This document shows, one piece after another, positions 43,259 through 50,977 of a stretch of 64,000 nucleotides of DNA; positions within the stretch are counted from its first letter, which is position 1, and every line of letters begins with the position of its first letter. The notes beneath the pieces were generated by a model that saw nothing but the letters and a program-made list of their open reading frames with translations, was not told the DNA's origin and ran no database searches. The position numbers were made by a program, and so were the translations under genes. Location of the stretch: positions 20,698 through 84,697 of the forward strand of contig NZ_FXTH01000016.1 in NCBI RefSeq assembly GCF_900182555.1, in the 5' to 3' direction. This DNA comes from Fodinibius sediminis (GTDB taxonomy: Bacteria > Bacteroidota > Rhodothermia > Balneolales > Balneolaceae).

Positions 43259-44104
43259 TTAATATTTATTGACATTACAGATATCCTGAGCTTCCTTCAA
43301 TACTTGATTCTTCTTTCGGCTGTCCAGCCCTATGCTTGTCAGGATCTTATCATTCTCACATAACTGTTGGCAAAAAACGATATTCTGCTGAAGCAACTGC
43401 TGTTTATCTTTCTTACTAAGGGTTGAAAGACAAGTAATAGGATGGAGATTCACTTCGCTAATAAGATCTTTAAGCCCCACATTTTGAGGATAGTCCCAAC
43501 TTAATAGTTTAAGGCCGATACAATTGCCATATTGCAGGGCATCCTTGGTAAAACGAGTATTGGTTACCACCCATCCCTGGTGTTGCTTGTCTTCGTGACC
43601 GGGCTGGCTACTCCAGTTTCTTTCCACATCCTTGAAACGCGATTGAATGTAAAGGGGGACTTTTACATTACATTTATGCCCTTTTCGGTTGTGAAATTTG
43701 CATTCTATCATGAAATGCTTGTTATCCTTCTCAGCGATCACATCAATTTCATGGGAAACGCAATTACCATTTACAGTAACTCCTGTTTCAGTTTGGTAGC
43801 CTAACCTTTTAAGTAGTTCGCCAACAAACTTTTCAAAGGGGTAACCAGTAGGTCCCAGCTCCAATAATGCTTCTTTTAACTTATAACGTCCTGCGGAACG
43901 ATCGGAATACTGTCTAAGCAGTCGAAAAGCCCTTTTGTAGATCTCCTGAGTGGAAATGCCATCATAGAGTATCTCACTGATTGCATTTGCAATTCGATCA
44001 ATAATTTGTTGATCAGCACCTGCACTGTTGAGTGAACGCCGAAGTTTATTTTCATCAAATGATTCTTTTTCTCCGGATGCTTTGGTGACTGTGATCGGTG
44101 TCAT
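43259..44104 (-). CDS. ATP-cone domain protein with restriction-endonuclease-like fold
   Basis: 281 residues. Residues 1-85 are an ATP-cone (ITVTKASGEKESFDENKLRR, EILYDGISTQEIYKRAF). The middle contains a PD-(D/E)XK nuclease core: EKFVGELLKRLGYQ, HEIDVIAEKDNKHFMIECKFH, with Asp, Glu and Lys in the expected places. Such Mrr/YraN-like proteins with an ATP-cone occur in Bacteroidota near metal or stress genes. Could be a nucleotide-regulated nuclease. First of a tight three-gene run with the glutaredoxin-like and glycoamylase fusion genes. Confidence 0.82.
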   Translation of the reverse strand: MTPITVTKASGEKESFDENKLRRSLNSAGADQQIIDRIANAISEILYDGISTQEIYKRAFRLLRQYSDRSAGRYKLKEALLELGPTGYPFEKFVGELLKRLGYQTETGVTVNGNCVSHEIDVIAEKDNKHFMIECKFHNRKGHKCNVKVPLYIQSRFKDVERNWSSQPGHEDKQHQGWVVTNTRFTKDALQYGNCIGLKLLSWDYPQNVGLKDLISEVNLHPITCLSTLSKKDKQQLLQQNIVFCQQLCENDKILTSIGLDSRKKNQVLKEAQDICNVNKY

Positions 44105-44132
44105 ATTTTAGACTATTATTGGATTGAAATAA

Positions 44133-44798
44133 CTACAAATTTGATTGCCCCGTATTACCGGCCCGTTGAATAAACTGTTTCCATTGGCCTTTTGCCGGAA
44201 GGAAGGCCGGGACGTTCCGCTTGTACTGGAGATATTCTTCGCCAAACTCCTCGATTACTTTCTTCTCTTCCCTTTTGGCAAGCAGGACATAAGCAATAAC
44301 GATAACCGGGAACAGGCCTACCGAGAATATGGTGGGCCAGTGGATGACGCCTTCTCCAAAAAGCCCGATAAATAGCCCCGTGTATTGGGGATGCCTGACC
44401 AGGCTGTATAATCCGTCGGTTGCCAGCCTGTTTTCCTGCTTGGCATGGTAAAGCTGACGCCAGCCCTGGATAAAAATTCCGAAGCCAATAAAAAGCAGGG
44501 CATAGCCCAGAATCATTGAGATCATCATGCCGGTCTGCCCCATGCCTAATAATGTGGACCAGAGATTGGCATCTACAGACCCACTGTCAATTCCCAGGAA
44601 TCGCGCCATCAAATAAATAGTAAGGGGAAAGCCATACATCTCTGCATACAATGCAATGATAAAGCCTTGAATTAAACCAGCTCCCACCCACTCCCGCCAG
44701 GATTTGGGTGCCAGATACTTGTATAATAGCCAGGAAGCAATAACGATAACAAAAATTGCTATCACCCAGGCCCCCGAATGTTCTATTCCTCTTTCCAT
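44133..44798 (-). CDS. Isoprenylcysteine-methyltransferase-type membrane protein
   Basis: 221 residues, about six helices. The C-terminal part has the ICMT/PEMT motif: LVRHPQYTGLFIGLFGEG followed by EEKKVIEEFGEEYLQYKRNVPAFLP. These bacterial proteins methylate lipids or small molecules with SAM; exact substrate unknown. 51 bases after the GAPDH gene in the same direction. Confidence 0.88.
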   Translation of the reverse strand: MERGIEHSGAWVIAIFVIVIASWLLYKYLAPKSWREWVGAGLIQGFIIALYAEMYGFPLTIYLMARFLGIDSGSVDANLWSTLLGMGQTGMMISMILGYALLFIGFGIFIQGWRQLYHAKQENRLATDGLYSLVRHPQYTGLFIGLFGEGVIHWPTIFSVGLFPVIVIAYVLLAKREEKKVIEEFGEEYLQYKRNVPAFLPAKGQWKQFIQRAGNTGQSNL

Positions 44799-44849
44799 AT
44801 TATTATTCCGTTTTGTTTTAATGTATGTTGGTAAAGTAACAGGGTCTGT

Positions 44850-45881
44850 CTAAAAGAACCTTTGTGTAATACCCAGCGACCGGTTTGTCTTTTCAATGGA
44901 TTTGTTGGGATCGGGTTCAATTCCGGTAAGCGCCCGGATCGCATCAATGGTTTCGGGAATGACAATGGCCTGGTTATCAACCAGGTAGGCGTAGTACAGC
45001 TCATCGCCTTCCACCTTGAGCATATCCTCCCAGATGGCTACTTCGTACATATCACCGTGAGGACGGCCTATATCCAGCATTAATTCTTTCACAGCATTAT
45101 TTGCTGATAATTCATTATCCATGCGTATAAAAGCGATTCGGGAAGAAGTGCCTAAAGCTTCCAACACGTCCTCTTTGGATGCTTCCCGGGTCAATTGAAC
45201 AGTCCAGTAGTGCAGGTGAGAAAGTGTTTGGGGTACTTTTACCGCTGCGGTTACAACATCCAGCTCGGGATCCACGCTTTGGGCATCGGGGCCTTGGTGG
45301 CTGGGAATTTCCGGTTCAGGAACCAGCGTATTCATGATGCCGTTTTTGTGGCTCTCCCACGGATCAGTAGCTCTGCGGAGCAGGGTACCACGTGCTTTGT
45401 TAAGCAGTCCCGCCCGTTTTAATGCGCTCAGGGTCCGTACGATGGAGGTAGTGTTGCAAGATACCACACGGGTTGCATCCCTTCCCAGGGCGGTTGCATA
45501 ATTATTTTCGGCGCCAAAGGAATGGCCGGTCGTTTGATGTTTTTCTCCTCCTTGTACGATATATTTTACCCCGGCAAGTTTATATCGCTCAGCATTTTGA
45601 GCGCCGAATTTTTTGGGAGCGCAATCCACCACCAGGTCAGCGAGATCAAGCAGGTCGTCAAGATCACCGGCTACCGGAATACCCTCCTTGTTCATCGCCT
45701 TGCGGCCTTCCTCCGTGTTGGCAAACACGGCATATCCTTTGGCAGCAGCCGACTTTATTCTCCAGTCGGCGACTATATCGCCGATGCCCACCAGCTCCAT
45801 ATCTTCTTGCAGGGTTACTGCTTCCGCCACCCGTTTTCCGATGACGCCATATCCGTTTACGGCTACGTTAATCTTTTCCAT
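44850..45881 (-). CDS. Type II (archaeal-type) glyceraldehyde-3-phosphate dehydrogenase
   Basis: 343 residues matching archaeal GAPDH over the full length: NAD(P) motif VNGYGVIGKRVAEAV, catalytic Cys142 in SCNTTSIVRT, and LRRATDPWE and HLHYWTVQL segments. Type II GAPDH is the norm in archaea and rare in bacteria; it often uses NADPH and shares little sequence with bacterial GapA. Presence in a copper-island operon is consistent with a back-up enzyme for copper-inactivated GapA (hypothesis). Preceded by a SHOCT gene 18 bases upstream. Confidence 0.92.
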   Translation of the reverse strand: MEKINVAVNGYGVIGKRVAEAVTLQEDMELVGIGDIVADWRIKSAAAKGYAVFANTEEGRKAMNKEGIPVAGDLDDLLDLADLVVDCAPKKFGAQNAERYKLAGVKYIVQGGEKHQTTGHSFGAENNYATALGRDATRVVSCNTTSIVRTLSALKRAGLLNKARGTLLRRATDPWESHKNGIMNTLVPEPEIPSHQGPDAQSVDPELDVVTAAVKVPQTLSHLHYWTVQLTREASKEDVLEALGTSSRIAFIRMDNELSANNAVKELMLDIGRPHGDMYEVAIWEDMLKVEGDELYYAYLVDNQAIVIPETIDAIRALTGIEPDPNKSIEKTNRSLGITQRFF

Positions 45882-45899
45882 AATAGTATTCCTTTTATG

Positions 45900-46115
45900 T
45901 TATTTGTTTTGCTTTAAAATCTGTTTTCGTTCTTCAAACTCTTCGCGTTCAATTTCCCCGCGGGCAAATCGTTTTTTTAGAATATCCAAGGCATCCTCTT
46001 TCGGTTCTGTTCGGGGCCGGTAGGGAATGATATCGAAGACTACCAGCAGGATGATGGCTATCATAATAAGCCACCAGATCCAGTGCATGCCTATAAAATG
46101 ATGATCGTAAAACAT
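45900..46115 (-). CDS. Small membrane protein with C-terminal SHOCT motif
   Basis: 71 residues: one transmembrane helix after a His/Trp-rich start (HHFIGMHWIWW), then a SHOCT tail (ALDILKKRFARGEIEREEF). First gene of the minus-strand block leading into type II GAPDH. A CTTAAA-N5-CTTAAA box lies 91 bases upstream. Confidence 0.87.
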   Translation of the reverse strand: MFYDHHFIGMHWIWWLIMIAIILLVVFDIIPYRPRTEPKEDALDILKKRFARGEIEREEFEERKQILKQNK

Positions 46116-46205
46116 GGTGCTAAGGTATTATGTTACTGTTGAATATATGCTGTGCCATTATTTGTCAGCTGTAGCAAGGTGCTGTCTGTAAAATAAAGCC
46201 CGTGC

Positions 46206-46222
46206 CTTAAAACAAGCTTAAA
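46206..46222 (-). promoter_or_regulatory. CTTAAA-N5-CTTAAA direct-repeat box (site 3, SHOCT-GAPDH genes)
   Basis: CTTAAAACAAGCTTAAA, period 11, in the same orientation relative to its gene as in front of copA and the DUF2231 gene; TTTATTTTAC follows at -10 distance. Confidence 0.6.
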
Positions 46223-46249
46223 TTGGCGTAGTTCTCACTGCTTTGGCAA

Positions 46250-47338
46250 TTATTCTTCGATATGGGCGGACAGCGTTTGTCGTGCCCGCATGATATCGTT
46301 CAGGTTATGATCTGTTATAACGCCTAATAACTTCCCTTCCTCAACCACCGGGTAGATAGATTGCCCCTCGACCTGAGTGGCGGAAAGCAACTCCAGTAAA
46401 GTGATGTCAGGTGGAATGGTTTGGACGTCTTCCCGGATAATTTCGACTACCGGACGATCAGATTTGCCTTCCTGTAACGCTTTGATAATCGATGCATGGG
46501 AGATCAGGCCCTCAAACCGGTCGCCATTGGTAACGACTACCTCTGAAGCCGGGCTTTCAAGCATCGCTGAAGCGGCCTGGGCCACCGTGGCGGTGAGCGT
46601 GACGCCCGGATAGTTGCCCTTAATGATATCTTTAGCCGTCAGATGCTTCACAGATTCCGCCATCGAAACCTGACGGGCTTCTGCACCGGCCCCCAGGAAT
46701 ATGAAAATTCCGATAAACAGCAGAAACGGATTGTAGAAGAGGCCGATGAGAACAAAACCGATAGCCAGCAGTTGCCCGATAGAAGCAGCGATCCGGGTGG
46801 CGCGATCCCTTCTTAACTTGAAAGCCAGCAATGCCCGGAGCACGCGCCCGCCGTCCATCGGAAAGGCCGGTATCAGGTTAAACAGAACCAAAATAATATT
46901 GATCACCAGCAAATCGGCCAGGAAATTACTGCCGGTTATATGATGACCCAGTTCCATATCAGACTGTCCCAGAAGCAGCATGATCATATATAATCCGATG
47001 GCAATGGCCACATTGACCGCCGGTCCGGCAATCGCTACCACTAGCTCTTCTTTGGGATTTTCGGGCATGCGTTCCAGCCGGGCCACCCCGCCAATAGGAA
47101 GCAGGTTTATATCCCGGGTCCCGATCCCATACCGACGAGCGGCCAGGGCATGGCCGAACTCATGGAGAGTGACGCACCCGAAAAGGGCTGCGAGAAAAAT
47201 GAGTCCCATGATTATTTCAAAAAGCCCGTGCCCCTGTTGCAGGTGCATCCAGGAGAGCCAGATAACCAGCAGGATGAAAGTCCAGTGAATAAAGACCTTG
47301 ATACCTGCAGGTTTTCCGATATAAAGTGACCATTTCAT
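46250..47338 (-). CDS. Site-2-type membrane metalloprotease with two CBS domains
   Basis: 362 residues: Zn motif HEFGH at 59-63, third ligand in the FPMDGGRVLRALLA helix, six predicted helices, then a pair of CBS domains from about residue 235 (AKDIIKGNYPGVTLTATVAQAA, DVQTIPPDITLLELL). M50B/SpoIVFB-like intramembrane protease whose CBS module probably senses adenine nucleotides. Substrate unknown. Confidence 0.92.
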   Translation of the reverse strand: MKWSLYIGKPAGIKVFIHWTFILLVIWLSWMHLQQGHGLFEIIMGLIFLAALFGCVTLHEFGHALAARRYGIGTRDINLLPIGGVARLERMPENPKEELVVAIAGPAVNVAIAIGLYMIMLLLGQSDMELGHHITGSNFLADLLVINIILVLFNLIPAFPMDGGRVLRALLAFKLRRDRATRIAASIGQLLAIGFVLIGLFYNPFLLFIGIFIFLGAGAEARQVSMAESVKHLTAKDIIKGNYPGVTLTATVAQAASAMLESPASEVVVTNGDRFEGLISHASIIKALQEGKSDRPVVEIIREDVQTIPPDITLLELLSATQVEGQSIYPVVEEGKLLGVITDHNLNDIMRARQTLSAHIEE

Positions 47339-47389
47339 GGCAGTGTTCTTTCGATTGGTGGTTATTTATTGAATAAAAAGGGGCCTTTA

Positions 47390-47468
47390 AAATACCTTTG
47401 TTTGGACCTCCCCAAACCCTCCTAATCCCGAGGATTCGGGACAAGAGGGGTTTGTGAGGAAGTATTTC
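47390..47468. repeat. Long palindromic element
   Basis: Inner stem TCCCGA-GGAT-TCGGGA, middle arms CCTCCCCAAACCCTC / GAGGGGTTTGTGAGG and outer arms AAATAC / GTATTT make a nearly continuous ~80-base hairpin. It lies between the small gene ending at 47504 and the protease gene. Palindromes with TCCCGAAT cores and CCCCAAACC arms are repetitive in Bacteroidota-type genomes; it may also act as a terminator. Confidence 0.7.
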
Positions 47469-47503
47469 AAAGCGTCCTGAAAATAAGTGTCTGTTTCAAA
47501 GTG

Positions 47504-47656
47504 TTACCCGCGTATATGATGGTACCTATTCATCTTATATGCATTCGGATGATTTTTGGTCTCTACTCTTACCGGAACTTCCTGCAGCTGAGCGTTATCC
47601 AATAGCTCGCCAAGTTTATCCGCAAGATTTCGAAGCAGGCTTTTTAGTATTTCCAT
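47504..47656 (-). CDS. Small hypothetical protein (50 residues)
   Basis: ATG at 47656, 50 residues: an amphipathic helix (EILKSLLRNLADKLGELLDN), then a basic tail with several His (KMNRYHHIRG). No known family. Support comes from a CTTAAA-type box 64 bases upstream, at the same distance as in the other box-carrying genes, and from the lack of another gene between box and protease. Could alternatively be a leader of the protease gene. Confidence 0.45.
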   Translation of the reverse strand: MEILKSLLRNLADKLGELLDNAQLQEVPVRVETKNHPNAYKMNRYHHIRG

Positions 47657-47719
47657 AATAATAATTATTGATTGAATTAACGGATGTCATGTTCTTTTGT
47701 AGAACATACGAGGGTATTG

Positions 47720-47736
47720 CTGAAATAAAGCTTAAA
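47720..47736 (-). promoter_or_regulatory. CTTAAA-type direct-repeat box (site 4, one mismatch)
   Basis: CTGAAATAAAGCTTAAA: second hexamer perfect, first with one change, 11-base period, same orientation; TATGTT lies at -10 distance toward the small gene at 47504-47656 and the protease. Confidence 0.45.
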
Positions 47737-47789
47737 CTGGAAGGCGTTCTTCTAATTATTTTGGCAGTACACAGAATAGGCTTGACTCA

Positions 47790-47891
47790 TCAGGCAGGTT
47801 GTAGCCTGTGCCAGGTGAGGTGTTCGTACAGGCTGGACCAGTACATGCCAAAGGTAAAGGCAAAAAGCCATTCCTCCAGCGAAATTTCGGT
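47790..47891 (-). pseudogene. In-frame reading segment behind the permease stop
   Basis: Directly after the TAA of the APC permease (47894-47892) the same frame stays open for 33 codons and contains EEWLFAFTFGMYWSSLYEH, which has the look of real membrane-protein sequence. It lacks a good start except an internal ATG. Either a remnant of a separate small gene or of a longer permease C-terminus. Weak evidence. Confidence 0.25.
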
Positions 47892-49241
47892 TTATATCTT
47901 CCCTTTCATCTCTTCCTCATCCATTCCCATATCCATTTTTCCTTCACTGTCGGTATGCGATATCATAAAAAGACGCTCGGCCAGGATAATAAGTAGAATC
48001 CCTGCCAAAGCTACCCCAAGAACAAAGGGATCCGTCAGGTATTTGATATAAATAAAAGCCCCAAGTACGGCAACATCCATAATTATGGCTATAACCGGCA
48101 CAGCGGGATGGAAATCAATTTTCTCCCTCAGGTGCCGCAGCAGGCCCCAGTGTATAGCAATGTCCATCGTCAGATAAAAGATAGCCCCAATAGAAGCAAT
48201 GCGGGTTAAATCAAATAAAATAGTCAAACCCATGGCCAAAGCCACCGTAAAAATAAGGGCCGGATTTTGGAATCTCCCCGCCTTTAGCCTGGGCACTTGT
48301 TTCATATTGCTTAGCATTCCCAATAGTCGGGAGGCTGAAAAAACGCTGGCTATTACACCGGATACGGTAGCCACTATGGCAAGTAAAATGGTTAGCCATG
48401 TGCCCCATTCTCCAAAAATCGGTCGTGCAGCCTCCGCAAGTGCGTAATCTTTTGCAGCAATGATTTCAGGGATGCTCAATCCTGCCGATACGGACAGTGC
48501 TAAAACGATATAGATCAGCGTGCATAGCAGGATTGAAATAATAATAGACCGCCCCATATTTCGATGCGGATCCTGAATATCATCCCCTTGATTGGTGATC
48601 GTCGTAAAGCCTTTATACGCAAGAATCGAGAGGGCCAGCGCAGCAATAAAACTTAAACCTGCCGGCAACGACTGGCTATTTTTTGAAACAAAGTTACCAG
48701 TAATATCCGGAAACCCTGCTATGGCTAAACCCGCAATAGCAAGCAGTGCGATGCCTGCAACCTTAATAATAGCCGTGACGGTTGCCGTTGCACCAATAAC
48801 TTTGTTGCCCATTACATTAACGATAAAGGCCAGGGCCAGAAGGCCTACACCCAACGCCGAAGCATAGCCGGCGTATGCTTCGGGAAACAGCCGCAGCGTG
48901 TAGGCGCCAAAGGTGCCGGCCACCAGACTCTCGGCAACAACCATTGATACATACATCAGCAGCGAAAGGGTGCCCGCCGCCGTGCCGGGCTGATATGCTT
49001 TTGTCAAAAATTTAGCCACTCCCCCGGAGGAAGGATAGGCATTGGAGAATTTAACGTATGAATACGAACTGAAGCCCACAACCACAGCTCCTATTAAAAA
49101 GGTTACCGGAAACAAATCACCGACCAGCTCAGCAATTTGTCCCATAAGTACAAAGATACCGGCTCCTATCATTACTCCCGTGCCCAATGATACAGAACCT
49201 GTTAAAGACAGCTTTTGATTCTCTATGTTTATTTTTTTCAT
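47892..49241 (-). CDS. APC-superfamily amino-acid/organic-cation permease
   Basis: 449 residues, 12 predicted helices, with the APC start LTGSVSLGTGVMIGAGIFVLMG (helix 1 unwound GAGIF) and helix 6 region LSILAYKGFTTITNQGDDIQDPHRN, which matches the GFD/NxAEE region of the family loosely. The C-terminus ends in a Met/Glu-rich tail (KMDMGMDEEEMKGKI). Substrate unknown. Confidence 0.9.
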   Translation of the reverse strand: MKKINIENQKLSLTGSVSLGTGVMIGAGIFVLMGQIAELVGDLFPVTFLIGAVVVGFSSYSYVKFSNAYPSSGGVAKFLTKAYQPGTAAGTLSLLMYVSMVVAESLVAGTFGAYTLRLFPEAYAGYASALGVGLLALAFIVNVMGNKVIGATATVTAIIKVAGIALLAIAGLAIAGFPDITGNFVSKNSQSLPAGLSFIAALALSILAYKGFTTITNQGDDIQDPHRNMGRSIIISILLCTLIYIVLALSVSAGLSIPEIIAAKDYALAEAARPIFGEWGTWLTILLAIVATVSGVIASVFSASRLLGMLSNMKQVPRLKAGRFQNPALIFTVALAMGLTILFDLTRIASIGAIFYLTMDIAIHWGLLRHLREKIDFHPAVPVIAIIMDVAVLGAFIYIKYLTDPFVLGVALAGILLIILAERLFMISHTDSEGKMDMGMDEEEMKGKI

Positions 49242-49301
49242 TGTGGAGTAACGATTTAACGAAGTTAAGCCAAATAAGGCTTTACGCCTGCATGTACTGT
49301 A

Positions 49302-49600
49302 TTAAAAATAATTTTGAGTGGTATCTTCTCCTTTTGAATAAGAGATATTATAGATTGCGGCAATTAATGCTCCGATCAGCCATTCCAGAATGAAGGTTTG
49401 CACCAATCCGAAGAAGGCTTGCAGGCGCGGCACGCTCATCCGAATAATGGGTTCTACATCCAGCTCGTGCAACAGGCTGTTGAAGAAGAACACCGTCCCT
49501 CTTTACCGACCGTTATCATCAGGATGATACATCCCAGGTAAAAAATAGCCGCGGTTGCTCCGGCGGCCATCCCCAATTTTTTGATGCTGAGTGTTTTCAT
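49302..49600 (-). pseudogene. DUF5676-like small membrane protein, frameshifted
   Basis: An ATG at 49600, overlapping the upstream stop as ATGA, opens MKTLSIKKLGMAAGATAAIF...VGKEG. The rest (TVFFFNSLLHELDVEPIIRM...LIGALIAAIYN) is in another frame up to 49302. Inserting one G in the GAGGGACGG run near 49503 restores one continuous ~99-residue two-helix protein of the type found with copper/silver operons. A real single-base deletion or a base-calling error in a short G run; the two cannot be told apart from sequence. Confidence 0.75.
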
Positions 49601-49803
49601 GATAAACTCCTGTCGTTAGTTTGGTGATTTTCATGCCCCGATCCTTTCCGGTGGTGACCAATCATCAGGATGTGGCAGGCAAATATTGCTACGACAAATA
49701 GAAAGATGGTTATGTTACTGCTCAGCCCCAGCAGTGGGGCGAAAAACAGAAGCAGAAGAGGAACCCCACATCCAATAATCGCCCAAAGGGTATGCTTGCT
49801 CAT
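49597..49803 (-). CDS. Small two-helix membrane protein (DUF2933-like)
   Basis: 68 residues: IIGCGVPLLLLFFAPLLGL and ITIFLFVVAIFACHILMIGHH helices with a His-rich end (GHHRKGSGHENHQTN). DUF2933-like proteins are frequent in copper and silver gene clusters. Part of the second RND operon. Confidence 0.75.
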   Translation of the reverse strand: MSKHTLWAIIGCGVPLLLLFFAPLLGLSSNITIFLFVVAIFACHILMIGHHRKGSGHENHQTNDRSLS

Positions 49804-49818
49804 TTTTATGTGATATGG

Positions 49819-50031
49819 TTAGTTGTTGGTAAGGGAACTTTTGAGCCTGTTGAACTCTTCTTTTGATATTTCACCGGTTTGAAATCGTCTATGGTACACT
49901 TCGGTGGCTGCATTTCTGACTTCAAGCCGGTGCTTGCCGCGAAGAGCAAGATACCAGATCAGGAGCAAGACCCCGGACAGGAGTATCCAAAGTACCGGGG
50001 CCCAGGCATTCAGTGTGTTTAGCCACTCCAT
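49819..50031 (-). CDS. Small membrane protein with SHOCT motif
   Basis: 70 residues: one transmembrane helix (APVLWILLSGVLLLIWYLAL) and a C-terminal SHOCT tail (VYHRRFQTGEISKEEFNRL). 2 bases after the Met-rich gene; member of the copper/silver operon. Confidence 0.85.
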   Translation of the reverse strand: MEWLNTLNAWAPVLWILLSGVLLLIWYLALRGKHRLEVRNAATEVYHRRFQTGEISKEEFNRLKSSLTNN

Positions 50032-50033
50032 GA

Positions 50034-50492
50034 TTAGTTGTGATGTTGTTTATGGTTGCCGGAATCCATGTTGCTTTTGTCCATCATGCCTCCCTGCATC
50101 ATCTGCATGCACATCATGTGCATCTTCATCATGGAAGAATCGCCCATCTTTTCCATCATCTTGGAGTGATCCATTTCTTTGCCCTCCATCATGGATTGCA
50201 TCATCTCCATGTGCTTCTGCATGCGCTCTTTCATCTCGGGATTATTCATCATCTTCTGATGCATCTCCTGCATATTCATGTCGCCGTCCATCTTCATCGA
50301 GCCCATCATATGCTGCATCATCTGCTTACGCATTTGCGGGTTCTGCGTCATGTGCTCCATCATCATGGCTCGCATGGTCGAATCCTGCATCATTTCCATG
50401 TTTTCTTTTTGGGTGTCCTGCTGCTGAGCCTGGGCCGGTTGGGCCAGAGATAGGGTAACAGCAAGTACGGTTAGTGTTAGTAGTCGTGTCAT
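50034..50492 (-). CDS. Exported Met-rich copper/silver-binding protein
   Basis: 152 residues from the ATG at 50492 (AGAGGTGA ribosome site upstream; an in-frame GTG at 50501 is less likely). Signal peptide ends in PAQAQ. About a quarter of the mature protein is Met, in MMxxM and MxxHM patterns (MRAMMMEHMTQNPQMRK), with few other motifs and a His tail. Probable periplasmic Cu(I)/Ag(I) sponge analogous to, but unrelated to, CusF/SilE. Confidence 0.88.
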   Translation of the reverse strand: MTRLLTLTVLAVTLSLAQPAQAQQQDTQKENMEMMQDSTMRAMMMEHMTQNPQMRKQMMQHMMGSMKMDGDMNMQEMHQKMMNNPEMKERMQKHMEMMQSMMEGKEMDHSKMMEKMGDSSMMKMHMMCMQMMQGGMMDKSNMDSGNHKQHHN

Positions 50493-50533
50493 AATGTTCA
50501 CCTCTGGTTGGTTTATTTAATTATTGGTAATTG

Positions 50534-50872
50534 TTATACGCTGTAGGTTCGTTGTTCGCCATCCCGGACGCGGATACTGCGCTCCACCGGGAGCACCACC
50601 ATAAGCCCGTCGCCTTCATGGCCGGTGCTGGCATGTTCCTGAATAATATCGACAATAGCATCTACGTGCTCAGCTTCAGAAACCATCTCCAGTTTCACCA
50701 CTTTGGAATGAAGCGTCGGAAATTTGAGCGATCCGTGGCGTTTTTCCGGATCGCTGTAACTGCCCATTCCTTCGGCTTCCATCACGGTCATGCTGGTATA
50801 GCCCTCTTTGTTGAGGGCCCGGTGTACGGTTTCAAACATGTCCTGCCGAATGTATGCTTTAATGAGTTTCAT
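50534..50872 (-). CDS. PII-like signalling protein associated with metal efflux
   Basis: 112 residues, PII fold (MKLIKAYIRQDMFETVHRALNKEGYTSMTV; C-terminal DGLMVVLPVERSIRVRDGE). T-loop region GMGSYSDPEKRHGSL. It lies downstream of the CusB gene, mirroring the arrangement at 5072-5401, which links this PII group with RND metal pumps twice in one window. Confidence 0.87.
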   Translation of the reverse strand: MKLIKAYIRQDMFETVHRALNKEGYTSMTVMEAEGMGSYSDPEKRHGSLKFPTLHSKVVKLEMVSEAEHVDAIVDIIQEHASTGHEGDGLMVVLPVERSIRVRDGEQRTYSV

Positions 50873-50977
50873 AAGTTTCTGTTTTATGTTCAGGTTAAGC
50901 TACAGATTTATGTATTCCATTGCGTTATAGAATTCTTGGTGCCTTTTGTACTATTTTGCAAAGTATTGCTTCATAAA

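Noticed and set aside
47668..48051. 127-residue plus-strand ORF
   Set aside because: Second half is antisense to the permease gene; no family-like sequence or ribosome site.
50034..50458. Plus-strand His-rich ORF (137 residues) opposite the Met-rich gene
   Set aside because: ATG-rich Met codons read backward give CAT (His); the minus-strand gene has signal peptide and operon context.
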